Positions 1 to 9,027 of a stretch of DNA of 64,000 bases are shown here, piece after piece; within the stretch, counting starts at the first letter, position 1, and every line of letters starts with the position of its first letter. The position numbers and the translations under genes were made by a program. The stretch spans positions 1,116,001 to 1,180,000 of the forward strand of contig JAYQJO010000001.1 of assembly GCA_038142205.1 (NCBI GenBank), written 5' to 3'. Origin of the DNA: UBA7359 sp038142205. GTDB taxonomy: Bacteria > Pseudomonadota > Gammaproteobacteria > Eutrophobiales > Eutrophobiaceae. A model generated the notes under the pieces. It ran no database searches and was not told where the DNA came from. It worked only from the letters and a program-made list of their open reading frames with translations.

Positions 1-289
1 GACAGGCAACCGTACAAACTTTACAACCGACGCAAACATCATCAATAACTTCTTTTGCACCCGTCTTTTCATTTATGACGATTGCTTCCACGGGACAAGC
101 ATGCATACACCATGCTTCAGAGCATTGTGTACAGGTGTAAGGCACAAAACGCCCTTCTTCATGAAAAGTAAAAATCTTGATTCGTGATTTGGAAGGATTG
201 AAAACGCCTTCAGCTTGATACGAACACGCCATTTCGCATTGCAGACAACCAGTGCATTTTTCTGGTTCAATCTGTAAAGACCTAAGCAT
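1..289 (-). CDS. 4Fe-4S ferredoxin-type iron-sulfur protein (3' part outside window)
   Basis: Translating the minus strand from the ATG at 289 gives a protein starting MLRSLQIEPEKCTGCLQC. It carries three cysteine clusters within 96 residues (CTGCLQCEMAC, CTQCSEAWCMHACP, CVGCKVCTVAC), the pattern of a polyferredoxin electron-transfer subunit. Iron-sulfur proteins of this shape accompany aldehyde:ferredoxin oxidoreductases, CO dehydrogenase (CooF type) and similar redox enzymes. It is therefore probably the electron-transfer partner of an oxidoreductase encoded to the left of the window. The gene runs off the left edge, so its full length and partner are unknown. It is divergent from the AcoR-like regulator across 296 AT-rich bases in which I see no recognisable site. 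The reading frame and motifs are seen directly; the partner is inference. Confidence 0.85.
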   Translation of the reverse strand, partial: MLRSLQIEPEKCTGCLQCEMACSYQAEGVFNPSKSRIKIFTFHEEGRFVPYTCTQCSEAWCMHACPVEAIVINEKTGAKEVIDDVCVGCKVCTVAC

Positions 290-585
290 AAATAGACTCC
301 TCTCTGTGGTTATTTTTGACCTGGATTCTATACGATCCAATATCAAACTATTTATAATTGCCTTACATTTTACGACACTATTTTAAACGGGAATTAGTAT
401 AATACGAACTTACCTATATATGTAATCCATTTTATGATAATTTTTCCCTTTAAAATTAATATGCTGCAAAATGCAACGCTTGTAACTCAAATGAGATATA
501 TAACCAAATAAAAGCCTATAAAAAGAACACGAAGACGACTATATTCGCTAAGAATTAAAAATATATAAAAATTGAGGCTATTTTA

Positions 586-1743
586 ATGTCGATGTTGGAA
601 GTAACAAAGTCATCCATTCCTGAAAACCCAAATGCGGTAATGAATACTTACGCTGACATTTGGGAGAAGTTTATTGATACTGGACAACTCGATGACAAGA
701 AACTACGCCCTGTTATAGCTAACAGCTGGTTACGTAGCCGTGAATTAGGCATTAACCCTCATAATCAGCGAGCACAATCTGTAATATCAAAAGAGCAACT
801 CGAAGAAAAATTACACTCAGAAAATCTGGGTATTTCTGGTAAAAATGTTCTAGATAGAATGACAAGTACTGTTAAAAATACAGGTCATGTTATTGTTTTA
901 GCTGATAAATTTGGTCGGATTTTATATTCAGTAGGCCACGAAGAAATTCAAGACCATCTAGAAAGAATCAACTTCAAACCCGGTAGCGAATGGGATGAAA
1001 AAACTGTAGGACCAAACGGTGTAGGCACGGCATTAGCACTCAAACGTCCTGAACTGATATTGGGCTCAGAACACTTCTGTCAGGGATGGCAGCCATGGGT
1101 CTGTTATGGCGCCCCTATTCATAATCCAAGCACGCGTTCAGTCATTGGCTGCATTGATATTACCGGCCCAGCAGACAAAGTTTGTGTGGAAGCGATGGCA
1201 TTAGCAATATCAATTACACATTCGATTGAATCAGATTTATCTGTCTCACAACTAAAAAGTCGCGAAAAATTAAGGCTGGCTTATCGAGACTTTCAAGTAA
1301 CATGGCCAAGCACCCCATCATTCGCTATTGATGAATTTGGATTCATCATAGACACTAATTCACACGTGTATAATTTAATAGATAAGCCTGAGCGAATTAT
1401 CAACCACCCTATACATACCTTTTTTCCTGAAATTTCTAAGTCTGTATACGAGTGTCTGGAAAGCGGTAGTGAAAAGCAATGCGAATATGAAATGCCGCAG
1501 GTTTTATCTGAACAAACTCGTGTTCAGATTGAACCCGTGCAAAAAGATAAAGGAATAATAGGCTGCTTTGTTATGTTTATTGATAAAAAACACAGTAGTC
1601 AACCCTCTTCAAGCCTTCAATCAAATGAAGATGAGTTAATAAGAAAAGCTTTATTACAAACAGGTGGAAACATCAGCAAAGCCGCTAAAATGCTTAATAT
1701 AAACCGTACAACAATATACCGTCGCCGTAAAAACTGGCAGTAA
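586..1743 (+). CDS. AcoR-like GAF/Fis-type transcriptional regulator without AAA+ domain
   Basis: This is a 385-residue regulator. Residues about 15-210 resemble the N-terminal half of AcoR-type activators: the opening PVIANSWLRSRELGINP and a GAF domain with the PNGVGTALAL motif. A PAS-like stretch follows (about 225-320), and a Fis-type helix-turn-helix closes the protein (GGNISKAAKMLNINRTTIYRRR). AcoR relatives normally carry a sigma54 AAA+ ATPase between the sensor and the HTH; no Walker A or GAFTGA motif is present here. It therefore probably acts without opening sigma54 promoters itself. The start has a good GAGG ribosome site 10 bases upstream. It is divergent from the iron-sulfur gene at the left edge, which is the likeliest target. 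The effector is unknown; aldehydes or alcohols would fit the family. Confidence 0.8.
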   Translation: MSMLEVTKSSIPENPNAVMNTYADIWEKFIDTGQLDDKKLRPVIANSWLRSRELGINPHNQRAQSVISKEQLEEKLHSENLGISGKNVLDRMTSTVKNTGHVIVLADKFGRILYSVGHEEIQDHLERINFKPGSEWDEKTVGPNGVGTALALKRPELILGSEHFCQGWQPWVCYGAPIHNPSTRSVIGCIDITGPADKVCVEAMALAISITHSIESDLSVSQLKSREKLRLAYRDFQVTWPSTPSFAIDEFGFIIDTNSHVYNLIDKPERIINHPIHTFFPEISKSVYECLESGSEKQCEYEMPQVLSEQTRVQIEPVQKDKGIIGCFVMFIDKKHSSQPSSSLQSNEDELIRKALLQTGGNISKAAKMLNINRTTIYRRRKNWQ

Positions 1744-1767
1744 TAATTGTTACCTTTTATTTATACA

Positions 1768-1795
1768 AAAACGGGTATTTTTCCTATCCCGTTTT
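1768..1795 (+). terminator. Hairpin terminator after the AcoR-like regulator
   Basis: AAAACGGG (1768-1775) pairs with CCCGTTTT (1788-1795) around a T-rich loop and ends in a T tract. It lies 25 bases after the regulator's stop codon, which fits a rho-independent terminator. Confidence 0.65.
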
Positions 1796-1927
1796 AATTG
1801 AATTTATTCTATATTCGTTTGTCATAACAAATACTTCAGCGAGCAATCTCATAGCTAATAGACAATCTGCAATTCATTGTTTTTATTAAAATAAATTAAC
1901 TCCAAAATTATCAATGGCTTAAAACTT

Positions 1928-2743
1928 ATGTTCAAAATATCCACTCATACTTTCCTTTATTCATTATTAATCAGTTTTTCACTATTTCAGTCGGCTGATT
2001 CCTCTGAAGTAATGAAAGTCAATTTTGCCTATGTAGGAGATGTTAATCACCCGGCCTTGCTAGGCGTCAAACAAGGCCTTGAAGAAGCAAACCTTCAGGG
2101 ACAGTTTTTGAATCAGGAATATAATCTGGATATTCTTTCCGTTGCAGATATTTCCAAGCAAGACTTTTCAAATTACATTGCTGTCATGGCAGCAACTAAT
2201 ATTGAGTCATTTAAAAAGTTAGCATCAACTCATACAAGCATTCCGGTATTCAACCTAATCAATCGCGCAGATGAATTAAGAACGGCTTGTATTGAAAACG
2301 CTTTACATACTATTCCAAGCAATCGCATGGCTAAAGATGCGCTGGCACAGTGGCACCAAAAAAAGCCTGAGTCACGAGCAGGAGCTCAAGCATGGCATCA
2401 CGATTTTGTTAAATTTGCAGCACGTGACTTAAATAAGCGATTCAAGAAAAAATTCGATACAGTTATGAACGATTACTCTTGGGCCGGTTGGGCTGCTATT
2501 AAGATGACTTCAGACGCTGTTGCCAGAACACAGATTAACGAACCTGACAAAATGTTACATTATCTTAAAACCGAACTTAGTTTTGATGGTCAGAAAGGTA
2601 GTAACATGACTTTTAGAGAGACCGGACAATTACGTCAGTTATTGTTAATCGTTGAAGATAATAAAATTGCAACTGAAGCACCTGTTAGAGGCGTTGCAAA
2701 ACCACCAACATTAGATAGTCTGGGTACATTAAATTGCGGCTAA
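1928..2743 (+). CDS. Periplasmic ABC-type substrate-binding protein of the PQQ-alcohol-dehydrogenase system
   Basis: The 271-residue protein has an N-terminal signal peptide (hydrophobic to about residue 25) followed by a type I periplasmic-binding fold. Its C-terminal half (YSWAGWAAIKMTSDAVART, a region around FDGQKGSNMTFRETGQLRQ, and a final DSLGTLNCG) matches the family of ABC-transporter-like binding proteins that travel with PQQ-dependent alcohol dehydrogenases. It is shorter than I recall for that family (about 340-350 residues), with the middle of the fold reduced. It is followed after 38 bases by the beta-propeller gene, its usual partner. No transporter permease or ATPase genes are nearby in the window. 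The exact role is not established; association with periplasmic quinoprotein alcohol oxidation is family knowledge. Confidence 0.7.
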   Translation: MFKISTHTFLYSLLISFSLFQSADSSEVMKVNFAYVGDVNHPALLGVKQGLEEANLQGQFLNQEYNLDILSVADISKQDFSNYIAVMAATNIESFKKLASTHTSIPVFNLINRADELRTACIENALHTIPSNRMAKDALAQWHQKKPESRAGAQAWHHDFVKFAARDLNKRFKKKFDTVMNDYSWAGWAAIKMTSDAVARTQINEPDKMLHYLKTELSFDGQKGSNMTFRETGQLRQLLLIVEDNKIATEAPVRGVAKPPTLDSLGTLNCG

Positions 2744-2781
2744 ATTAAATAACAGAGTTAACAAAATATCAGGAGCAAAAA

Positions 2782-3738
2782 ATGAGTTTTCTTAAAACAG
2801 CATTAGTTTTCTTAATGACTTTTATCACAATGACCGTCACTGCTGCACCAACAGGAAGAGTTTTTATTACCAACGAAAAAGGTGACACTGTTTCCGTAAT
2901 TAATGGCTCGACCTTAGAAGTTGAAGCCACCATTGAGATTGGTGAACGCCCGAGAGGCGTAGGCATATCACCTGATGGCAGTGAAGTTTATGTCGCTGTC
3001 AGTGAAGAAAATAAAATTAAAGTTATCAACCCTGAAACATTGAAAGTCATCCGAGAATTTGATGCCGGCTCAGATCCCGAAACATTTGCAGTTCATCCCA
3101 ATGGTAATATTTATATTTCTAATGAAGATGAAGCTTTAGCTTCTGCTATTGATCCTGAAACAGGAGAGTTACTCGCCGAAATTAAGGTAGGGCTAGAACC
3201 TGAAGGTGTTGCTATATCTCCAGATGGTAAATATGTGATTATCACAAGTGAATCTACTAATATGCTTCATGTTATTAAAGCACCGGAAAATATAATAGAA
3301 AGTAACATCCTGGTCGGTTCCAGGCCACGTGCAGCAACATTCAATAAAGCCGGTAATATTGCTTATGCGACCGCTGAAATTAGCGGTGAAGTTGTCAAAG
3401 TCGACATGGCAACAGCTAAAGTAATAAAAACAGGTTCTACAGGTGATGCTAAATCAAAACCAAAAGATGTCTTATTAAGCAAAGATGAAAAAGTGGTTTA
3501 TGTTGCGGGTGGGCGCGCTAATAAAGTGTTGGTAATGGATGCAGATACATTGGAAATAATTAAGGGAATCCCCGTTGGAAAACGTGTTTGGGGATTAGCC
3601 ATTACAAAAGATGGCAAACGTGTATTCAGTACTGATGGTGTCAGTGGCACAGTTTCTGTAATTGATACAGATAAAAATGAAGTGATAAACACAACTGATG
3701 TGGGCAAGTTCCCATGGGGCGTTGCGATAAACGATTAA
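2782..3738 (+). CDS. YVTN beta-propeller protein of the PQQ-dependent catabolism type
   Basis: This secreted protein has 318 residues. After a signal peptide ending near residue 21 (MTVTAAPTG), the sequence is made of about seven 40-residue YVTN-type blades with recurring elements such as GDTVSVINGSTLEVEATI, RPRGVGISPDGSEVYVA and GKRVWGLAITKDGKRVF. Proteins of this size and repeat pattern are associated with PQQ-dependent alcohol or methanol oxidation. An AGGAG ribosome site sits 6 bases before the ATG. It forms an operon with the preceding binding protein and ends at a hairpin shared with the convergent response-regulator gene. Its molecular function is unknown; an assembly or electron-transfer role in the periplasm is inference from context. 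Confidence 0.8.
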   Translation: MSFLKTALVFLMTFITMTVTAAPTGRVFITNEKGDTVSVINGSTLEVEATIEIGERPRGVGISPDGSEVYVAVSEENKIKVINPETLKVIREFDAGSDPETFAVHPNGNIYISNEDEALASAIDPETGELLAEIKVGLEPEGVAISPDGKYVIITSESTNMLHVIKAPENIIESNILVGSRPRAATFNKAGNIAYATAEISGEVVKVDMATAKVIKTGSTGDAKSKPKDVLLSKDEKVVYVAGGRANKVLVMDADTLEIIKGIPVGKRVWGLAITKDGKRVFSTDGVSGTVSVIDTDKNEVINTTDVGKFPWGVAIND

Positions 3739-3755
3739 TTGTTTAACCATGTATT

Positions 3756-3782
3756 TAAGGTACTGTTTAACGCAGTACCTTA
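3756..3782. terminator. Bidirectional hairpin between convergent genes
   Basis: A perfect 10-base stem, TAAGGTACTG (3756-3765) with CAGTACCTTA (3773-3782), encloses a 7-base loop. It lies between the stop codons of the beta-propeller gene and the convergent response regulator, so it can end transcription from both sides. Confidence 0.65.
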
Positions 3783-3791
3783 ATCTTTAAA

Positions 3792-4433
3792 CTACGCCTG
3801 AATAATATTATACCTGATCGCTATTCTGGCTATATCAGCAACTGTCGCCACATCAAGCTTTGTTTTAATTTGCGTACTGTAATTAGCCACTGTTTTATAA
3901 CTTAGAGAAAGCTTCTTCGCGACCTCACTGGTATTTAGACCTTCTGCCAACATACAAAAGATTTCAAACTCGCGCGCAGAGAAATCAGATAATGGTGAAT
4001 CTTGTCCTCGCGACTTTGCAATTGCTAGTTGCTGAGCCAATTCCGGATCAATATATTTTTCACCATTAGAAAGCTTTTTGATTGCTTCAACCAGTAATTG
4101 AGGGTCTGAACTTTTAGTAATATAACCACTTGCACCAGCTTGCAAAGATTGCTCTACAAAAATAGTTTCTTCGTGCATGCTAAATACTAGTATTTTCGTT
4201 TTACTATCACGTGAGTTAATTCGCTTAATCGTCTCTAGCCCGCTGATTCCTGGTAATGATAAATCCATGACAATTACATCAGGTTGATGAGTACTATGTA
4301 AACGGTAAGCCTCTTCACCGCTATCCGCTTCTGCAATTACTTCCAAATCTGGCGAGTTTTTCAACAACATTTGATATCCCGCACGAACTACAGCATGGTC
4401 ATCTACTAACATTACTTTTATAACAGCACTCAT
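3792..4433 (-). CDS. NarL/FixJ-type response regulator
   Basis: The 213-residue protein starts with a receiver domain (acidic pocket in VMLVDDHAVV, phospho-acceptor Asp in VIVMDLSLPG, Lys in GYITKSS). It ends with a LuxR-type HTH (FSAREFEIFCMLAEGLNTSEVAKKLSLSYKTVANY). The start codon overlaps the last base of the histidine-kinase gene stop codon (TAATG), so the two are translationally coupled and form a cognate pair. It faces the PQQ-associated propeller gene; regulators of this class control quinoprotein alcohol dehydrogenase genes in other bacteria (ExaE/AgmR type). That makes control of alcohol oxidation plausible but unproven. Confidence 0.85.
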   Translation of the reverse strand: MSAVIKVMLVDDHAVVRAGYQMLLKNSPDLEVIAEADSGEEAYRLHSTHQPDVIVMDLSLPGISGLETIKRINSRDSKTKILVFSMHEETIFVEQSLQAGASGYITKSSDPQLLVEAIKKLSNGEKYIDPELAQQLAIAKSRGQDSPLSDFSAREFEIFCMLAEGLNTSEVAKKLSLSYKTVANYSTQIKTKLDVATVADIARIAIRYNIIQA

Positions 4434-5778
4434 TATTTATTCTCTATTTCAACTGGGACAATCACTTCTATTCTTAGCCCACCATCTTGTTTATTTTTGA
4501 TTTCAATTGATCCCTGGTTCATTTCAACTCTTTCTTTCATGCCTGGCAAACCCAGTCCCGTCATTGTTTTATCAGGGTCTAACCCTATTCCGTCATCTTC
4601 AATTATCAGATTTATATTACATACATCTAGTGTGTTTTCTTTTTCATTGAGATCGAAACTGCACTCGCTGATGAGTGCTTCAACACATTTGTCAGACTTT
4701 CCTTAATAATTCTAAATAAATTTATTTTCAAAGACTCTGATAAATCTGAAGGAATATCAGAAAAAGTGAAGTGACAAAAAATATCATCCTGCCTTTCATT
4801 CCAACCATCAATCATATTCTGCAGTGCTTTAATTAAACCTAACTCGTCCAAAACTGACGGTCGCAAACGCTGCATCATATTTTTTGCTACTTTATAAATA
4901 TGGTCAGAATAATCAATAATAGTTTTTACACTGTCATCAACCTGCTCTTTATCCGGTTGCTTATTATTTGTTATAGCAACAGCGACGGCTTTTATTGCCG
5001 CTATTGTTTGACCTAGTTCATCATGTAATTCCTGAGCGAGGTGACGCCGCTCTTCTTCCTGAATTTGAAGAGATTTTTGTGTTAATGATTTATTCTTTTC
5101 CTTACTATCCAGCAATACTTCCGCCATATGATTAAACTGTTGCGAAATGCGATCAAGTTCCGGCAAACGAAAATGAGGAAGTTTTAATTCGTAGTCTCCT
5201 TTTTCAATTCCTGATAATCCTTCAAGGATCCTATCGATAGGTGATAAATATTTACCGATAGCAATATATAGCAATATATTTGCAAGAATAATAAATAAAA
5301 ATAAGAAAATAAGCATGCTAGCAACTTCATTCCAAGTTTCATCAATTTCATCCGAAGGATCAGCGCGAATAATAACACCCGTCGGATTAACTACCGGATT
5401 ATAAAACCACTGTCTGATTTCAGTCGGTGGCGGTTGTACTAATTTAACAAACCAGTTTGGCGCGTCTGTATTATCCAACACATCAAACTCCTTGTTCGGT
5501 GTTAACAGACCATCCGCGCTTTGAATATCAATATATAAATGGCGCGTTTGATCCAATTTTGATAAATTATTTAATAGTGCTAGATGTTCATCCTTATTTT
5601 GCTCTAATCTGCTAGATGAAATAGCAATATGAATTAACTTCAAAGCTAGGTCTGCAGTAGTCTCCACTTCGTGTTGTACTGTCTTTCGTGCATTTGAAAT
5701 GATGTAAAAACTACTGAAAATGAATAACCAAATGAATAGTAAGGTAATCAATAAATTTAACCTGACTCTGAGACTCAT
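4433..5778 (-). CDS. Membrane sensor histidine kinase, HisKA_3 type (frameshifted near 4665)
   Basis: Two membrane segments (residues about 8-30 and 150-175) bracket a periplasmic sensor region. They are followed by a HAMP linker and a HisKA_3 dimerisation domain with the phospho-acceptor motif EERRHLAQELHDELGQ. The ATPase domain begins in the first frame (SLTNVLKHSSAS) and then hits a stop at 4627. The -1-shifted frame carries on with SFDLNEKENTL, the nucleotide-binding motif IIEDDGIGLD and the G box TGLGLPGMKERVE, and ends at 4433, overlapping the response regulator start. One base is missing near 4665. The intact protein would be about 448 residues. Because the downstream frame is perfectly conserved, a sequence error or a very recent mutation is likelier than old decay. 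Confidence 0.8.
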
Positions 5779-5954
5779 TTAGATCATTCACTCAAGGTTT
5801 GGATTTGCTCCAAAGAATTTTATCTTGTCTTGGAAACAAATTTTTAAAAAAATAGTAATAATATTACTAATTTAGTGTATTAATAGGATGTATTAATCTA
5901 CAATATCGAAAATTTTCTTTCAGTAACTATATAATAAATTGAGAAAAATTCCTC

Positions 5955-6725
5955 ATGGATATGTACAAAAAATCCTACATTGCAGTACTGTTTCTAAGTT
6001 TTTTTTCACTTAACACCTATGCCGAAGAAACAGATACATTAAAGTCAGCGGTCGAAACAAGAGTTGAAGCTCAAAAAGAGATTGTCACATCAGAAAAAAA
6101 AGTAGAAACAATTGCCATTAAAACGAAAGATATGGTCAGGCAATATCGTGACACTATCAGAAAATCTGACAGCATCAATACTTATAATAAGCAGCTCGCT
6201 AAATTGATCCGGCAACAAAAAAATGAGCTTACTACTATTCAGCGTCAGCTAGACAACGTTGATGAAACACAAAGAAGTATGGTACCGCTTATGTTAAAAA
6301 TGGTTGATACATTGGGGCAGTTTATAGAGCTTGATTTACCCTTCCTTTTAAACGAACGCCAAAACCGTGTTGCCTTCCTGAAGGAAATAATAGATAGACC
6401 TGATGTCAACCTTCCAGATAAATATCGCAGGATTATGGAAGCCCATCAAATTGAAATTGAATATGGACGTACCATTGAAACTTATACGGACACAATCACA
6501 ATTGAAGGACAGGAATATACCGTCGATGTATTGCGTATTGGCAGACTATTACTGGCATTTCAAACACTGGATGGAAAGCTAAGTGGTTCATGGAATAAAG
6601 AAAGTAAATCCTGGCAAAAGCTATCGTCAGAATTCGATCGCTCAATCAGCAAGGGACTACAAATAGCAAAAAAACAGGCACCGCCTGAGCTAATTAAACT
6701 ACCAATTAGTATGGCGGGGGAATAA
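5955..6725 (+). CDS. DUF3450 family periplasmic coiled-coil protein of the TonB2-type operon
   Basis: A cleavable signal peptide (MDMYKKSYIAVLFLSFFSLNTYAEE) precedes a long coiled coil rich in K, E and Q (about residues 35-105). A conserved globular part follows, with MVDTLGQFIELDLPFLLNERQNRV and LLLAFQTLDGKLSGSWN, typical of DUF3450. The family is found as the first gene of TtpC-ExbB-ExbD-TonB operons, as here. Its job is not established; a periplasmic partner of the TonB energy-transduction complex is the usual guess. The next gene starts 2 bases after its stop codon. Confidence 0.85.
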   Translation: MDMYKKSYIAVLFLSFFSLNTYAEETDTLKSAVETRVEAQKEIVTSEKKVETIAIKTKDMVRQYRDTIRKSDSINTYNKQLAKLIRQQKNELTTIQRQLDNVDETQRSMVPLMLKMVDTLGQFIELDLPFLLNERQNRVAFLKEIIDRPDVNLPDKYRRIMEAHQIEIEYGRTIETYTDTITIEGQEYTVDVLRIGRLLLAFQTLDGKLSGSWNKESKSWQKLSSEFDRSISKGLQIAKKQAPPELIKLPISMAGE

Positions 6726-6727
6726 AT

Positions 6728-8073
6728 ATGAAAAAATTATCCTAGCTAGCCTGTTTTTATTCATTTCGCCTGTATATTCGGCAGAACCAACAAGTCTTCA
6801 AGAGCTATTAGAGCAAGTAAAACAGGATCGTGTTCAGGAAAACAAGGAGCTTGCGAAACGGGAAATCAAATTTAAAAATGCACTAAGCAAGCAAAAGCAA
6901 CTACTCGAAGCTGCGTTAAAAAAATTACAAAAAGATGAAAGCACCAGCGAAACATTAAAAAGTAATTATGCGGCTTATGAAAAACGTATTTCGGCACAAA
7001 ACAAAGTGCTAAAAGATAAAATGGGAACGTTAGGTGAGCTTGATGGTGTTGTTAGACAAATTGCTGGGGATCTTAATAGCGTTATCGATTTATCATTAGT
7101 TTCAGCACAAAAACCAGGTAGAAATGAAATACTTGATGTTTTTGCCGATCGAAAAGAATTACCATCAATTGAAGAACTTGAAGAACTCTGGCTTCTTGCC
7201 ATGGATGAGATGGTGGAGTCTGGCAAAGTCGTTAAATTCAAGGGAAAAATCGTTACCGCTGCAGGAAATGAAATTGAGCAGGACGTTACGCGTGTTGGCG
7301 TCTTCAATGCTGTTTCCAAAGGACATTTTTTAAGAAACCTGCCTGAAACCGGAAAACTGATAGAGCCCGGCAGACAACCCAGTCAACGCTATCAAAACAT
7401 GGCTAATGAACTTGAAACAAATGGTGCAGGCATTCATCCATTTCCAATAGACCCGACCAGTGGTGCGATGCTGGCATTATTAGTTCAAGAACCAACGTTA
7501 AAAGAACGAATCCTTCAAGGTGGTTTTGTTGGTTATGTGATCTTGTTTATTGGATTGATTGGTATATTAATTTCAATAGAACGTTTAATTGTATTGGTTA
7601 TAACTTATCGTAAAGTACAAAAACAATTAAAGAGCAAACGCCCAGCCGATAACCCTCTGGGGCGTATTATGAAAGTCTATGAAGACAACCCTGATGTCGG
7701 CACAGAAACATTAGAATTGAAACTAGACGAAGCCATCCTGAAAGAGATGCCCAAAATACAACGTGGTCTAAGTGCCCTGGCACTTTTAGCTGCGATAGCA
7801 CCGCTACTTGGTTTACTCGGTACGGTAACTGGTATTATCGAAACATTTCAGTCAATCACCTTACATGGCACAGGCGATCCACGAGTTATGTCTGGTGGAA
7901 TTTCTCAGGCATTGGTCACAACAGTTATGGGGCTGTTAGTTGCTATACCGTTACTCTTATTCCATAGTTTTCTGTCTAACAAGAGCAACACTCTGATTCA
8001 TATTTTAGATGAAAAAAGTGCGGCCTTTATTGCACTATTAGCTGAAATCAACCGTATAAGAAACAGTGTTTGA
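6728..8073 (+). CDS. ttpC: TtpC-like MotA/TolQ/ExbB proton-channel protein with periplasmic extension (frameshift at start)
   Basis: The natural start is the ATG at 6728, where MKK would lead into a signal peptide, but the frame stops after five codons. Adding one A to the A run at 6731-6736 restores a signal peptide (ILASLFLFISPVYSAE) and a continuous frame to 8073, about 448 residues. A coiled-coil periplasmic region (about residues 20-260) is followed by the ExbB channel with three membrane spans, including ALLAAIAPLLGLLGTVTGIIETF. This layout is that of TtpC, the extra channel protein of Vibrio TonB2 systems. The next gene overlaps its end. Without the repaired base, translation could only begin at an internal codon such as the ATG at 7006, leaving no signal peptide. 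Confidence 0.8.
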
Positions 8074-8580
8074 TCAACTTGATATATTAAGAGAATTTTT
8101 TGACAAAGGCGGCCCTGTCTTAATAGGGGTTTTTGCTTTATCAATTTTTTTATGGATTTTAATCCTTGAAAGGTATTACTACATTTATAAGATTTTTCCA
8201 AAGCGACTTGATCTTATTATGTACCAATGGGAACGGCGACGTGAGCATTCATCGTGGTATGCATTAAAGATTCGTGATGGTTTTTAAGTGATTTATCCAT
8301 TGCCTTAAAACATAACATGATAACGATTCATACATTAACAGCGGTTTTACCTCTTTTAGGTTTATTAGGTACGGTTACTGGAATGATTGCAATTTTTGAA
8401 GTGCTAAATGTATTTGGTAATGGCAATACACGTGGTATGGCAGATGGTATTTCAAAAGCCTTACTACCAACAACAGCAGGTCTGGTTACTTCAATTATAG
8501 GTATTTACTTTAGTGCAGATCTGGATAAACGCGTCAAAAAAAATGAATTACATGCTAAGGATTCATTAACACACAACTGA
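8066..8580 (+). CDS. exbB: ExbB/TolQ-family proton channel (frameshift at 8281-8285)
   Basis: The gene starts with GTG, overlapping the end of the ttpC-like gene by 8 bases. The first membrane span (GGPVLIGVFALSIFLWILILE) is followed by a stop at 8287. Adding one T to the T run at 8281-8285 gives IRDGFLSDLSIALKHNM and joins the second part, which contains the conserved ExbB core LTAVLPLLGLLGTVTGMIAIFE and the last membrane span. The restored protein is about 171 residues, the normal size for the compact ExbB of TonB2 systems. It would form the inner-membrane proton channel with ExbD and energise TonB. Confidence 0.82.
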
Positions 8581-8588
8581 TACTAATT

Positions 8589-8999
8589 ATGAGAAATACA
8601 CATTCACATTCTAATCAGGAATCAGCGGCAGGCAGTATTAATATGACACCGCTAATCGACATGGTATTTATCCTGTTGATATTCTTTCTTGTAACAGCAT
8701 CATTTACAAAAGAGTCTGGTATTGATGTAGATCGTCCTACAGCACAAACAGCCGTTAGAGAAGAGCAAGGCAGTATAATTATTGGAATAAATAAAAATGG
8801 TGAAATATGGATGGAAAACCAGCAAATTGAGCTACGCTCAGTTCGAGCACTCGTCGAACATAATCATGCTCAAAACCCGGAAGGAACTGTCATTATTTTA
8901 GCTGATGAAAACTCAAGAACAGGGCTTACTGTCGAAGTACTCGATCAAGTGCGATTGGCAGGCGTAACGAATGTTTCAATAGCCGCTTCAGAAGAGTAA
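8589..8999 (+). CDS. exbD: ExbD/TolR-family biopolymer transport protein
   Basis: This is an intact 136-residue protein. A short cytoplasmic N-terminus leads into the single membrane segment INMTPLIDMVFILLIFFLVTASF; the conserved Asp in PLIDMVF is the residue that couples proton flow. The periplasmic domain has the usual ExbD pattern (GIDVDRPTA, VIILADENSRTGLTVEVLDQVRLAG). It lies 8 bases after exbB and is followed by tonB. It is the only one of the three core genes here with no frame problem. Confidence 0.9.
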   Translation: MRNTHSHSNQESAAGSINMTPLIDMVFILLIFFLVTASFTKESGIDVDRPTAQTAVREEQGSIIIGINKNGEIWMENQQIELRSVRALVEHNHAQNPEGTVIILADENSRTGLTVEVLDQVRLAGVTNVSIAASEE

Positions 9000-9027
9000 T
9001 CCCTGTAATTAACTGCATTACTTAACT

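Noticed and set aside
73..270. 65-codon frame on the minus strand inside the first gene
   Set aside because: A different minus-strand frame starting at 289 encodes a cysteine-rich ferredoxin with regular CxxC spacing; this one is a shadow.
7006..8073. ExbB-like gene starting at the internal ATG at 7006
   Set aside because: This start lacks the signal peptide and half of the coiled coil; both are encoded in frame further upstream, and the ATG at 6728 follows a normal gene junction once one A is restored.
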